Positions 1 through 8,970 of a stretch of DNA of 64,000 nucleotides are shown here, in pieces. Every line of letters starts with the position of its first letter. The stretch's first letter is position 1. Source of the DNA: Psychrobacter sp. 28M-43 (GTDB taxonomy: Bacteria > Pseudomonadota > Gammaproteobacteria > Pseudomonadales > Moraxellaceae); assembly GCF_014770435.1 (NCBI RefSeq), contig NZ_CP061739.1, positions 1,178,001 through 1,242,000 of the forward strand. The letters are read 5' to 3'. The translations under genes were made by a program, and so were the position numbers. The notes under the pieces were generated by a model. It searched no databases. It worked only from the letters and a program-made list of their open reading frames with translations, and was not told the origin of the DNA.

Positions 1-37
1 TGCAGCCATGAACCAATAAGATAAGCGACATTGATTA

Positions 38-1168
38 ATGAGTATTGAGACGACAGTCACCCGCGCATGGCAACGTCAAGCTGTTTGGTTGTGGTTGTTG
101 TTGCCTATCAGTTGGTTATACGGCTTCATTACCTTATTGCGTCGTCAGGCTTATAAGGCTGGGCTATTATCAAGCTATCGAGCACCTATTCCCGTGATGG
201 TCATTGGTAATATTAGTGTGGGCGGTAGTGGTAAGACGCCGTTGATTATCGCTCTGGTCAACTACTTACAAAAAAAAGGCATAAAAGTAGGGGTAATCAG
301 TCGCGGATATGGCGGTGATACGAGTCAAATGCCTGCATTGGTTAGTGCTACCAGCTTACCTCATGTAGTAGGAGATGAGCCGTGTTTGATTGCTCATATG
401 ACAGGCGCTACTATGGCAGTGTGCCCCAATCGCCAACAAGCGATTGCTACTCTATTAAAGGCAGAGCCTGATTTGCAATTGATTATTGCAGATGATGGGT
501 TGCAGCATTATGCACTACAGCGTGATATTGAATGGATTGTGGTAGATGCCGCCCGTGGGTTTGGTAACAAGCAGCTATTACCAACAGGTTTTTTGCGTGA
601 GCCGATGTCACGATTAGAGGGTGCAAATGTTGTTTATCATGAAAAGCCAAGTACAGATTTAACTCGGACTTCTAGAAGTGGTAATAAGATACAGTCTACT
701 GATCGTTTGACCATGCATTTGCAAGCTGGTGAGTTACAGCGCCTATGGAATCATACATCGAGCGCAGCTCAACTTAATAGTGTTAAGCCTACTAATAACA
801 GCCGCGTCCATGCTGTCAGTGGTATCGGTTATCCACAGCGGTTTTTTGATACCTTAGAATCTATTGGCTTTGAGGTCATAGGGCATCCTTACCCTGATCA
901 CTATGATTTTAGTTTGGCTGAGCTTTTACAATATGGTGATTATCCTATCATCGTAACCAGTAAAGATGCGGTAAAAATCAACGCATTATTGGCAGACTAT
1001 ACAGCGACACAAGCACTCAATGATGAGTATGTAGAACTTGTCAGTAGACTATGGGTATTGCCAGTGACGGCTGTATTATCTGAGAATAGTTACCATAATC
1101 TAGATGCACAGCTAAAGGCGCTAGGGGTTCGCATCGACCATGATATAAATACGTCAGCCTCATTATAA
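38..1168 (+). CDS. lpxK: Tetraacyldisaccharide 4'-kinase LpxK
   Basis: This inner-membrane kinase adds the 4'-phosphate to the lipid A disaccharide precursor, late in the Raetz pathway. The 376-residue protein has a hydrophobic membrane-anchoring stretch at about residues 15-35. The P-loop GNISVGGSGKT follows at residues 57-67, and the LpxK signature ADDGLQH lies near residue 150. The length is slightly above the usual 320-350 because of a polar insertion around residues 205-235. It is followed 49 bp downstream by kdsB, the usual lpxK-kdsB pairing for LPS synthesis. No strong Shine-Dalgarno precedes the ATG. The 37 bases to the left are too short to identify the upstream gene, which in this order is often msbA (inference). 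Confidence 0.96.
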   Translation: MSIETTVTRAWQRQAVWLWLLLPISWLYGFITLLRRQAYKAGLLSSYRAPIPVMVIGNISVGGSGKTPLIIALVNYLQKKGIKVGVISRGYGGDTSQMPALVSATSLPHVVGDEPCLIAHMTGATMAVCPNRQQAIATLLKAEPDLQLIIADDGLQHYALQRDIEWIVVDAARGFGNKQLLPTGFLREPMSRLEGANVVYHEKPSTDLTRTSRSGNKIQSTDRLTMHLQAGELQRLWNHTSSAAQLNSVKPTNNSRVHAVSGIGYPQRFFDTLESIGFEVIGHPYPDHYDFSLAELLQYGDYPIIVTSKDAVKINALLADYTATQALNDEYVELVSRLWVLPVTAVLSENSYHNLDAQLKALGVRIDHDINTSASL

Positions 1169-1217
1169 ACATCAGCCAATATTTTAAATCTCCGTACCAC
1201 TTTTATAGGAATACGCC

Positions 1218-2030
1218 ATGTCGTTCGCCACCACACCTGCCAAAACCCATATCGTGATTCCTGCACGTTTTCAAAGTACGCGCTTACCTGGTAAGCCATT
1301 GCTAGCTATTCATGGTAAACCGATGATACTTTGGGTAGCAGAAAAAGCGCAGACAGCAAGTTTTGCTGATGACATGTGTATAGCAACTGATGATGAGCAA
1401 ATTGCAAAAGCTTGCACCGATGCAGGCTTTGATGTGGTTGTGACCAGTAGCGAGCATGCTTCAGGTACGGATCGTTTGGCAGAGGTAGCAGCTATCAAAG
1501 GTTGGGCTGACCACGATATTGTGGTGAATATGCAAGGCGATGAACCCCTTGTACCGCCATTGCTTTTGGAGCAAGTACAGGCGCTTTTGGTAGCGGATGA
1601 GGATAGCGTGATGGCCACACTTTGTGAGCCTATTGATGACTATGATACGTTCCAAAGACCATCGGTAGTAAAAGTAGTCAGCCAATTTGCTAATAACTTA
1701 CAGCGTGCGCTTTACTTTAGCCGCGCACCGATTCCTTGTGATCGTGATGTTGTATTGGCTGATAATAACCAGATGCAGCCACCAAAGAACGCCTATCGCC
1801 ATTTGGGTTTATACGCTTATCGTGTCAGTCTATTACAGCAGTTCGTAAACTGGCCACAAACGCCACTTGAGATACTCGAAAGCTTAGAGCAATTACGTGT
1901 TTTAGAAAACGGTCAGCATATCGCCATCGCAGAAGCTGCCTGTCAGCTACCAGCTGGCGTCGATACACAAGAAGATTTAGACCGTCTAAACGCGATGAGC
2001 TTAGATAACTTTCAAAACCCTACTAAGTAA
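1218..2030 (+). CDS. kdsB: CMP-KDO synthetase (3-deoxy-manno-octulosonate cytidylyltransferase)
   Basis: This cytosolic enzyme activates KDO with CTP to give CMP-KDO for attachment to lipid A. The 270-residue length is normal for KdsB. The N-terminus has the nucleotidyltransferase signature [15 protein letters not shown] (residues 15-29), and [10 protein letters not shown] lies near residue 104. A C-terminal [10 protein letters not shown] segment is also typical. The ATG follows an AGGA-containing stretch (taggaatacgcc). It sits directly after lpxK and is probably cotranscribed with it, placing both in outer-membrane biogenesis. Confidence 0.97.
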   Translation: MSFATTPAKTHIVIPARFQSTRLPGKPLLAIHGKPMILWVAEKAQTASFADDMCIATDDEQIAKACTDAGFDVVVTSSEHASGTDRLAEVAAIKGWADHDIVVNMQGDEPLVPPLLLEQVQALLVADEDSVMATLCEPIDDYDTFQRPSVVKVVSQFANNLQRALYFSRAPIPCDRDVVLADNNQMQPPKNAYRHLGLYAYRVSLLQQFVNWPQTPLEILESLEQLRVLENGQHIAIAEAACQLPAGVDTQEDLDRLNAMSLDNFQNPTK

Positions 2031-2134
2031 TAGTCTGAGCAAAGTTGCGTGTGATTCTAAGCTTCCTACGACGCTAAAGTATCGTTGTTGTGGCTATACC
2101 TGAAATACCTAATCAATGTGACAGAGCCATAACC

Positions 2135-3265
2135 ATGAATAATTTGACAGGAAATATGGACGCACTAGATAACACAGACCGTATATATTTTGCGCCACTA
2201 CTGCCATGGCAAAAAGTACTGTGGTTACAGTTGACCGAGCGCGTACTTAAGCAGCAGTCCTTGCCGCATGCATTGCTCGCTGCTGGTATGCAAGGTATGG
2301 GCAAACGCGCCTTTGTATGGCGATTGGTCGCTTGGCTATTATGCCGTGAGCGTGGTACACACCCACTAGGTGCTTGCGAAGTATGTGAGAGCTGTCAGTG
2401 GCTCAAGTCGGGAACTCATCCGAGCTTGCAAGTATTACCACTCGTTAGTATGCCTATCAGTGCCGAAAGCGATGCGCTTCAAGAAAAATCAAGCAGTACA
2501 AAAGATAAAAAAGGCGCTAAAGCTACTAGCAATAGCGCACTTAAGATCAAAGTAGATGATATTCGTGCTTTGCAGCCTTTTATTTATCAAGGCGGGCAAG
2601 GAATGCGCATCTGTGTATTAGATCACGCTGAAAAAATGACGGTGGCCGCTGCTAATGCGCTGCTTAAAACATTGGAAGAACCGCAAGCGCAGGTGCATCT
2701 GTTTTTGATTAGTGATACGCCTGCTCAGCTATTGCCAACGATTAAGAGTCGTGTTCAACAGTTAGCATTACAGACGATTGAGCCGACTGTTGCTGTCGAT
2801 TATGTGACGCAGGCGCTAGGTCACACGATTAACCGCGAAGCCGTCGGTACCGCTGCGATTGAACAGTTGATACAATTGGCCAATGGTGCGCCGTTAGCTG
2901 CTATAGCTTTGGCACAAGCACCATGGTATAGCAAGCGCAGCCTATGGCTGACCACGTGGCAGGCATTACGTAGTGGTAAACGTAGTGGTGTGGCGGCAAG
3001 TGATTATTGGCAAGGTCAGCTTAATATTAAAGAGTTTATACAGCTGTCTGAGCTGATGCTCCTTGAGATACGCCGTGTCTGTTTGGGCCTTGTTGAACTA
3101 CAAAAGGATGTCAATCTATCAACAGTATTGGCGACTTATCAGCCTACTGATAGCGGGTTAGAGGCATTTGCCAATAGCGTGCAGCAGACCAAAATCGCAC
3201 TACAACAAAATGTGCAAGAAAAATTTGCCTATGATAAGCTAATGCAAGAGTTAGCAAGCTTATAG
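2135..3265 (+). CDS. holB: DNA polymerase III subunit delta' (HolB)
   Basis: HolB is the clamp-loader subunit that, with delta and tau/gamma, loads the beta sliding clamp. The protein is 376 residues from this ATG. An in-frame GTG at 2090 would add 15 residues that lack any family similarity I recognise, so the ATG at 2135 is preferred. The AAA+ P-loop position is degenerate (GMQGMGKRAF), as is usual for delta'. A four-cysteine zinc module follows (CxxxxxxxxxxCxxCxxC, near residues 70-90). The sensor/SRC region is ANALLKTLEEP ... KSRVQQL. A Lys/Ser-rich insertion follows the zinc module. The pairing with pilZ immediately downstream is also seen in pseudomonads. Confidence 0.93.
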   Translation: MNNLTGNMDALDNTDRIYFAPLLPWQKVLWLQLTERVLKQQSLPHALLAAGMQGMGKRAFVWRLVAWLLCRERGTHPLGACEVCESCQWLKSGTHPSLQVLPLVSMPISAESDALQEKSSSTKDKKGAKATSNSALKIKVDDIRALQPFIYQGGQGMRICVLDHAEKMTVAAANALLKTLEEPQAQVHLFLISDTPAQLLPTIKSRVQQLALQTIEPTVAVDYVTQALGHTINREAVGTAAIEQLIQLANGAPLAAIALAQAPWYSKRSLWLTTWQALRSGKRSGVAASDYWQGQLNIKEFIQLSELMLLEIRRVCLGLVELQKDVNLSTVLATYQPTDSGLEAFANSVQQTKIALQQNVQEKFAYDKLMQELASL

Positions 3266-3376
3266 AGCCTTGCTTGAGCATTTAATTAGTGTTCGAAAAT
3301 TTGCAATTGTTTTTAACTATATACTATCAATTATTTATATAAACATACTAAACCCAGTTGATGAAGGAAGCTGACT

Positions 3377-3724
3377 ATGGCAATGCCAGGACGTGGCGGG
3401 ATTTTAACCTGTCATTACGAAAGTATCGAAATGTTATATGCCAGCTATTTATCTTTTGTCAGTAATGGCGCTTTGTTTGTACCATCTGATAAACCTCAGC
3501 AATTGGGTGATGAAGTGTTTATTGCTATCACCCTACCTAACTCTAGTGAACGCCTACCAATGAATGGTAAGGTGGTTTGGATTAACTCTAAGAGTCAAGG
3601 CAGTCGCCCAGCAGGGTTTGCTGTGCAAATTGGTAGTGACGTCTCTGGTCAAAGAATCAAGAATGAAGTTGAGCGTTTGCTAGCTGGAAAAATCGATAGC
3701 TTGCAATCGACTTATACTATGTAG
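3377..3724 (+). CDS. pilZ: Type IV pilus biogenesis protein PilZ
   Basis: This small cytosolic PilZ-domain protein is needed for type IV pilus assembly, where it works with PilB and FimX in relatives. It has 115 residues, the size of Pseudomonas PilZ. The aligned signature is GGILTCHYES, then LYASYLSF, GALFVPSDKP, LGDEVF and KVVWINSKSQGSRPAGFAVQIG-type segments. The RxxxR and DxSxxG motifs used for cyclic-di-GMP binding are absent, as in the founding PilZ. A good Shine-Dalgarno (gaagga) precedes the ATG. The 110 bp gap after holB is AT-rich. The stop codon lies inside a short repeat (see 3721-3762). Confidence 0.93.
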   Translation: MAMPGRGGILTCHYESIEMLYASYLSFVSNGALFVPSDKPQQLGDEVFIAITLPNSSERLPMNGKVVWINSKSQGSRPAGFAVQIGSDVSGQRIKNEVERLLAGKIDSLQSTYTM

Positions 3725-3762
3725 TATCTATTAATAACTAGGTAATAACTAAGTAGTATCTA
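3721..3762. repeat. Nested short direct repeats over the pilZ stop codon
   Basis: The 10-mer gtagtatcta occurs at 3721-3730 and again at 3753-3762. Between the copies, taataacta occurs at 3732-3740 and 3743-3751. The first copy contains the pilZ TAG stop (3722-3724). It looks like a local tandem duplication of 3'-end sequence. Confidence 0.75.
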
Positions 3763-3817
3763 GAAATCACACCTGTATCTTTAATAAGTTCGGCTGTGGT
3801 TTTTAACTTATAAATAT

Positions 3818-3856
3818 AAAAAAAGCAGCCTTATTATTTAGTAAGGCTGCTTTTTT
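3818..3856. terminator. Bidirectional rho-independent terminator
   Basis: A hairpin with arms aagcagcctta and taaggctgctt is flanked by A-runs on the left and T-runs on the right, so it can terminate in both directions. It sits between the convergent pilZ (+) and ppk2 (-). Confidence 0.9.
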
Positions 3857-3900
3857 AGATCAAGTTTCTTTAAATTTTTATAGTAGTAGGCGCTAGTCGC

Positions 3901-4980
3901 TTAATAACGAGGCGGCACATACATATCATCGGGAATAGGTTCGCGGTAGTACTCATCATCGCGTTTGCGATTGGGTAACTCAATTTCGTCACGAGGCACT
4001 TCTTTGTAAGGGATTTGGTCGAGCAAATGGGCAATACAGTTCAGCCTAGCACGTTTTTTATTATTGCCTTCGACGACCCACCAGGGTGCTTCAGGAATGT
4101 GAGTGCGCTCAAACATGGTTTCTTTTGCTTTGGTGTAATCTTCCCAGCGTCGGCGCGACTGTAGGTCCATTGGTGAGAGTTTCCACTGCTTGAGCGGATC
4201 ATATATTCGGCTCATAAATCGTGCATGTTGCTCATCATCAGTGATAGAAAACCAGTATTTTACTAAGCGAATGCCTGAGCGTACGAGCATACGCTCAAAC
4301 TCTGGTACTGATTGAAAAAACTCTTCATATTGCGCGTCAGTACAAAACCCCATGACACGCTCAACACCTCCGCGGTTGTACCAACTACGGTCAAACAATA
4401 CGATTTCGCCTGCTGCAGGCAAGTGGGCCACGTAACGTTGGAAGTACCACTGCGTTTGCTCGCGCTCAGTGGGAGCCGGCAGGGCAGCTACCCTGCACAC
4501 GCGTGGGTTTAATCGTTGGGTAATGCGTTTAATGGCGCCACCTTTACCAGCAGAATCCCGCCCTTCAAAAATAACGACGATACGCTCACCGCGATCAACT
4601 ACCCAATCTTGTAGTTTTATCAGTTCTCGCTGTAGTCGTACCAACTCTTGAAAGTAGGTGCGTCGATCCAGTTTTTCTTGCTCGCTCATCTCACGTCCGT
4701 TAAAACGAAAGTCACGTGCATAGTCATCTATTTCATTTTCTAGTTCTTCATCATATGTATCGATTAAGTCTTGGTGCATTTTTCGACGTAAATCATCATC
4801 AAGAATGTCTTTTTCGATGCGTTCAGTAAGAATGGCTTGTTCCTGATGGTACCGATCTAAATCCTCCTCAGTCGTTAGAGATTGAAAATCAGCGGTTGCA
4901 AGCGGTTCTGTCATCACCAGTTTTTCAGAGCCAAAAATGACTTGCCTCATTTTTCTTAATAAAATTTTTGTCTTACCCAT
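3901..4980 (-). CDS. ppk2: Polyphosphate kinase 2 (PPK2 family)
   Basis: The enzyme transfers phosphate between polyphosphate and nucleotides, mostly using polyP to phosphorylate GDP or ADP. The call rests on Walker A (GRDSAGKGG), the following RITQRLNPR, Walker B (FDRSWYNR) and the lid-region RRRWEDYTKAKETM. From the ATG at 4980 the protein has 359 residues, including an N-terminal region of about 60 residues before the core. The ATG at 4980 has a good Shine-Dalgarno (aaaggtaa). The open frame continues upstream to 5094 but would run through the hairpin terminator at 5063-5100, so the longer start is rejected. It is a one-domain PPK2. Nucleotide preference cannot be told from sequence alone. 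Confidence 0.93.
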   Translation of the reverse strand: MGKTKILLRKMRQVIFGSEKLVMTEPLATADFQSLTTEEDLDRYHQEQAILTERIEKDILDDDLRRKMHQDLIDTYDEELENEIDDYARDFRFNGREMSEQEKLDRRTYFQELVRLQRELIKLQDWVVDRGERIVVIFEGRDSAGKGGAIKRITQRLNPRVCRVAALPAPTEREQTQWYFQRYVAHLPAAGEIVLFDRSWYNRGGVERVMGFCTDAQYEEFFQSVPEFERMLVRSGIRLVKYWFSITDDEQHARFMSRIYDPLKQWKLSPMDLQSRRRWEDYTKAKETMFERTHIPEAPWWVVEGNNKKRARLNCIAHLLDQIPYKEVPRDEIELPNRKRDDEYYREPIPDDMYVPPRY

Positions 4981-5062
4981 AAATATTACCTTTGTTTTGC
5001 GTATCGGCTTTTTTAAGAGGCTACTATCTAGGTCGTTTCTATCATAGCAAAGTACAGACAAT

Positions 5063-5100
5063 AAAAAATGCCCTTTAAATAAATTAAAGGGCATTTTTTT
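5063..5100. terminator. Rho-independent terminator between thiolase and ppk2
   Basis: Near-perfect hairpin: arms aaaaaatgccctttaa and ttaaagggcatttttt, with a short AT loop. It lies just beyond the thiolase stop on the minus strand and upstream of the chosen ppk2 start, which separates the two transcripts. Confidence 0.9.
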
Positions 5101-5166
5101 ATTGATAGATATGTACTGATTAAAATAATAAGTCAGCGTATCTTTTTCACTTAAAAGTGACCAAGC

Positions 5167-6696
5167 TTATTTTTCTAGGATACAAGTCACGCCTTGACCA
5201 CCTGCTGCGCAAATAGAAATAAGTGCGCGGCCTGAACCTTTTTGATCCAATAATTTAGCAGCAGTAGCTAAAATACGGCCACCAGTTGCTGCAAATGGAT
5301 GACCTGCCGCTAGTGATGAACCGTTTACGTTTAATTTGCTACGATCGATAGAACCTAATGGTGCATCTAAGCCTAAGCGCTCTTCACAGAATTTCTCATC
5401 TTCCCAAGCAGCTAAGGTTGATAGTACTTGTGAAGCAAAGGCTTCATGAATCTCATAAAAGTCAAAGTCTTGTAGAGTCAGACCAGCGCGCTCAAGCATA
5501 CGTGGTACCGCATAAGCTGGTGCCATTAGTAAGCCTTCTGTGGTGCCCGATTTACCAATAAAGTCTACCGCTGCAGTTTCTTGATGGACGATATAAGCAA
5601 GTGGTTTTAGGCCGTGCTCTTTTGCCCACTCATCAGTACCTAGTAGTACACAAGAAGCACCGTCAGTAAGCGGCGTAGAGTTAGCAGCAGTCATCGTTGG
5701 ATTGGCGTTTTTTCTACCAAATACTGGCTTTAATTTACCCAGTTTTTCTAATGTAGTATCTGGACGCAAGTTGTTATCACGAGTCAGGCCTTTATATGGC
5801 GTGATCAAGTCGTCAAAGAAACCTTCGTCATAAGCGCGTGCTAGGTTTTGATGGCTGCTAAATGCAAGTTCATCCTGTGCTTCACGGCTGATATTCCATT
5901 CAAGCGTGGTAATCGCTTGATGATCGCCCATTGATAGGCCAGTACGTGGCTCACCATTTTGCGGTGAATCGATTAAGTCTTTTGGATTTAGACCCATTAG
6001 TGCTTTTAGACGTTGTTTGTTGTCTTTTGCTGCACCAAGTTTGATCAGTACTTTGCGCAAGCCATCGCCGACAGCGATAGGAGCGTCAGAAGTAGTATCT
6101 ACACCGCCAGTAATCGCCGAATCAATCAGACCAAGTGCAATCTTGTTAGCAGAAGCAAAGGTCGCTTGTAAGCCAGTACCGCAAGCTTGCGAGATATCAT
6201 AAGTTGGCGTATGTGGGTTTAGCGCGGTATTCAATGTGGCTTCACGAGTAAGGTTGATATCACGGCTAAGTTTCATGACTGCGCCAGATACCACTTCACC
6301 TACGGTTTCGCCTTGCAGGTTATAACGCTCAACCAAGCCGTCCAATGCAGCGGTTAACATGTCTGTGTTGCTAACATCAGCGTATGATCCATTTGAGCGC
6401 GCGAATGGAATACGGTTACCACCTAAAATAGCAACACGATTCAGATTCGAAGCTGGTTTGGTTTCGCTGGCTTTTTTAGCTGGAGCAGGTTTTTTAGCAG
6501 TAGTGGTTTCTACTTTTTCATCGACCGCTTTTTTGCTAGTAGTTTCTTTAGCACTAGTGTCTTTAGCGCTAGTGTCTTTAGTCAAGGCGTTTTCTGCAGC
6601 GTCTTCTTTTTTTGCTGTATCTGATTTTGTATCCGTTGCTTTAACAACTGTACTTTCAACAACAGGGCTATCTGGATGATTGTTTTTATTACTCAT
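5167..6696 (-). CDS. Thiolase (acetyl-CoA C-acyltransferase, FadI/FadA-like) with disordered N-terminal tail
   Basis: This is a thiolase-superfamily enzyme that cleaves or forms 3-ketoacyl-CoA. The nucleophile is Cys172 (SQACGTG). His417 lies in EIHEAFASQ, His466 in GHPFAATGG, and the second catalytic Cys496 in ICAAGGQG, so the active site is complete. The first 85 or so residues form an extra Lys/Ala/Thr/Glu/Asp-rich tail with a duplicated DTSAK and an AKKPAPAKKA segment. It has no predicted fold and is not part of usual thiolases (about 390-440 residues). A strong aaggata Shine-Dalgarno precedes the ATG, supporting the long form. The gene is divergent from a ketoreductase and MaoC hydratase, suggesting one acyl-CoA or acyl-ACP pathway (inference). 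Confidence 0.92.
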   Translation of the reverse strand: MSNKNNHPDSPVVESTVVKATDTKSDTAKKEDAAENALTKDTSAKDTSAKETTSKKAVDEKVETTTAKKPAPAKKASETKPASNLNRVAILGGNRIPFARSNGSYADVSNTDMLTAALDGLVERYNLQGETVGEVVSGAVMKLSRDINLTREATLNTALNPHTPTYDISQACGTGLQATFASANKIALGLIDSAITGGVDTTSDAPIAVGDGLRKVLIKLGAAKDNKQRLKALMGLNPKDLIDSPQNGEPRTGLSMGDHQAITTLEWNISREAQDELAFSSHQNLARAYDEGFFDDLITPYKGLTRDNNLRPDTTLEKLGKLKPVFGRKNANPTMTAANSTPLTDGASCVLLGTDEWAKEHGLKPLAYIVHQETAAVDFIGKSGTTEGLLMAPAYAVPRMLERAGLTLQDFDFYEIHEAFASQVLSTLAAWEDEKFCEERLGLDAPLGSIDRSKLNVNGSSLAAGHPFAATGGRILATAAKLLDQKGSGRALISICAAGGQGVTCILEK

Positions 6697-7245
6697 AATA
6701 TTATCCTTAAAAAGTATGGGTAGAAGTAAAAAGTGATAGGTAACAATAAAAAATAGTTAAGTTATTTTATACAAGCAAATATTATCATTTATTACGCAAT
6801 ACAGCTGTTTATCATAAGGCGTTTTTTATTCACTTAATGTATCTCTTTAGCAAACTATGTGACGCTTGTATGAGGTCGGTAGTAGATTCATGACCATGAC
6901 GCATCGCTCTAATAGACTGGCTAGTAGGAAATATTAGCATTGCATAACAGTACGTTTGATAATATATTGTTATCAATAATTAAGTATGCCATAACCTATA
7001 GGTCAGATTTTAACATGTTATAGTGGCGCTTAACGCTGCTAAAAACGACTGGCTTGTATACTGACTTGTTTACAGATTGTTGTAGACATTATCTGTTTTT
7101 GGACTTGTTTATAAGGGAAGTGTATAGTTAGGCTAGTTTTGAGGCGATTTACTAAATTTAAATAATTACGATGTCAATGTCTCTATATAATAGATTCATT
7201 GCATTTTTTATTATTATACGAATCATTAATTATAAGGATTATATT
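6697..7245. other. 549-bp divergent intergenic region (thiolase / FabG4-like)
   Basis: No coding sequence is seen. It must contain the promoters of both flanking genes. It is AT-rich, with a 7-bp inverted repeat at 6956-6976 (listed separately). An in-frame ATG at 7171 reaches the FabG-like gene, but the extra residues are hydrophobic and unlike the family, so this stretch is treated as non-coding. Confidence 0.6.
6956..6976. promoter_or_regulatory. Candidate operator: inverted repeat in divergent fatty-acid gene promoter
   Basis: The arms ttgataa and ttatcaa are perfect and separated by 7 bases. The position between the divergently transcribed thiolase and FabG4-like genes suits a shared repressor site, for example a TetR-type fatty-acid regulator. 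The regulator identity is inference only. Confidence 0.4.
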
Positions 7246-8646
7246 ATGTCAGACCGTTACGGTGATTTTGTTCAATCTTCTATTGGCAAAAAAGTAGCAA
7301 AAAATTTAGGTTTGCCGATGCCAACGACGCTTGATCGTTTCGAAAGTGGCGAGCGTTTGGTACGTGGTAGCGTATTGGTTGGCCGTGCTACTGGTGATGA
7401 CAAGAGTATCAGTGAGTCTGTTGCCCGTATCCTGTCAGACGTCCATGCCGAAGTATATGTAAACAGCAGTGATGACATCAAAGACGCACTTGCTGATGCA
7501 GGCGTAGAGGCAAAAGCCAACACGGGCGGCGATGATCAATTCAAAGTACTGCTTTTTGATGCCAGCAATATCAGCAATGCTGAACAGCTAAAAGAGCTTT
7601 ACGAGTTTTTCCATACAGTTGCACGCCGCGTAGAAAAATCAGGCCGTGTGGTTGTGGTTGGTCGTACGCCAGAGAACTTCACTGATATTGAATCTGCAAT
7701 GGCTCAACGCTCGCTTGAGGGTTTTGTGAAGTCAGTGGGTAAAGAGTTTAAGCGCGGTATCACAGCGCAGCTGATTTATGTTGAAGAAGGCGCAGAGCAA
7801 AACCTAGATTCAACCTTACGCTTTTTTACGTCAGCTCGTTCAGCTTATGTATCAGGACAAGTAGTACGTGTCAGCAAAGGCAGTTCAGTCGATGTTGACT
7901 GGAACCAGCCGTTGGGCGGCAAAACTATGCTAGTGACTGGCGCAAGTCGCGGTATTGGCGAAGCTATCGCTCGTGTATTGGCTCGTGAAGGGGCGCATGT
8001 TATCTGTCTAGATGTACCGCAGCAGCAAGCTGACTTACAAAAAGTTGCTAGCGAAATCAGCGGCTCTGCTTTGACGGTAGATATCACTAGTGAAGACGCT
8101 GGTGCAGAAATCGCTGACGCTGCCCAGAAACGTGGTGGCCTAGATTCAATCATCCATAATGCTGGCGTGACTCGTGATAAGACGTTGGCTAAGATGGATG
8201 AGAAAAAGTGGAACATGGTCATTGATATCAACTTAGGCAGTATCGCTAGATTGAATCGCTACTTGTTGGACAATGACGTACTGAAAGAAAACGCACGTAT
8301 TGTATGTGTGTCATCAATTTCAGGTATCGCTGGCAACATGGGTCAGACCAACTATGCTACTTCTAAAGCAGGTGTAATTGGTTTGGTTAACGCAACTGCC
8401 AAGCAATTAGAAGACAATGCTAAAGGCATGACGATCAATGCAGTCGCTCCTGGTTTCATCGAAACCCAAATGACAGAAGCCATTCCATTTGCTATTCGTG
8501 AAGCTGGTCGCCGCATGAACTCAATGAGCCAAGGCGGCCTGCCAGTAGATGTGGCTGAGACTATCGCATGGTTCGCGTCACCTGCGTCTGGCGGTCTAAA
8601 TGGCAACACGGTTCGCGTCTGTGGTCAAAGCTTACTTGGTGCATAA
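7246..8646 (+). CDS. 3-oxoacyl-[ACP] reductase, high-molecular-weight FabG4-type SDR
   Basis: This NAD(P)H-dependent ketoreductase acts on 3-oxoacyl-ACP or 3-oxoacyl-CoA. From the ATG at 7246 (Shine-Dalgarno aagga) it has 466 residues, about twice a normal FabG. The N-terminal 200 or so residues form a flavodoxin-like degenerate domain seen in FabG4 proteins. The C-terminal SDR domain has the cofactor motif TGASRGIGEA (near residue 232), HNAGVTRD, the catalytic Ser in SSISGIAGN, and YATSK as the Tyr/Lys pair. It lies upstream of a MaoC hydratase and is divergent from a thiolase. The three together cover thiolysis/condensation, ketoreduction and dehydration. Whether they run in degradation or synthesis is not decidable here. 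Confidence 0.9.
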   Translation: MSDRYGDFVQSSIGKKVAKNLGLPMPTTLDRFESGERLVRGSVLVGRATGDDKSISESVARILSDVHAEVYVNSSDDIKDALADAGVEAKANTGGDDQFKVLLFDASNISNAEQLKELYEFFHTVARRVEKSGRVVVVGRTPENFTDIESAMAQRSLEGFVKSVGKEFKRGITAQLIYVEEGAEQNLDSTLRFFTSARSAYVSGQVVRVSKGSSVDVDWNQPLGGKTMLVTGASRGIGEAIARVLAREGAHVICLDVPQQQADLQKVASEISGSALTVDITSEDAGAEIADAAQKRGGLDSIIHNAGVTRDKTLAKMDEKKWNMVIDINLGSIARLNRYLLDNDVLKENARIVCVSSISGIAGNMGQTNYATSKAGVIGLVNATAKQLEDNAKGMTINAVAPGFIETQMTEAIPFAIREAGRRMNSMSQGGLPVDVAETIAWFASPASGGLNGNTVRVCGQSLLGA

Positions 8647-8970
8647 TGTTGATTAATTGATAAGTATATGTGAGAAACAAGGTACAGATAGAGAAAGTAG
8701 TTGTATCATATGAGCTATTATTTCTCGTTTGTATCACATATGCTTACGAAATAATCTCTGATAAAGTGTAATAAAGCTGCCCAAGGGTGGCTTTTTTATG
8801 ATAAAAACACAAGAACCAATAGCCAAACTATTTTTTGCTGTTAAAGATACTCATGAGGTTGATTAAAGTTAATGCTTATTAGATGATTTAATAGTAGGCT
8901 TTAGTCAATGACTGCAGATTGTCTTTATATATGTTAAAGAACTTGTTCAAGCCACACTTAGGATGTACTT
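8647..8970. other. 324-bp intergenic region between FabG4-like gene and maoC
   Basis: No open frame of note. It contains the hairpin at 8778-8800, suggesting that the MaoC gene has its own promoter downstream of it. Nothing else was recognised. Confidence 0.5.
8778..8800 (+). terminator. Probable rho-independent terminator after FabG4-like gene
   Basis: Hairpin gctgccc-aa-gggtggc (two G-U pairs) followed by tttttta. It lies about 130 bp downstream of the ketoreductase stop. Confidence 0.65.

Noticed and set aside
4981-5094. N-terminal extension of the PPK2 frame
   Set aside because: The stretch runs through a strong terminator hairpin and lacks family similarity. The ATG at 4980 has a good Shine-Dalgarno.
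6359-6679. Plus-strand open frame of 106 codons opposite the thiolase N-terminus
   Set aside because: It is an antisense shadow of the low-complexity tail. Its Ser/Val/Leu-rich repetitive sequence mirrors the Lys/Thr/Ala codons, and it has no Shine-Dalgarno or family match.
8352-8609. Minus-strand open frame inside the FabG4-like gene
   Set aside because: Shadow frame opposite a well-conserved SDR domain, with no supporting signals.
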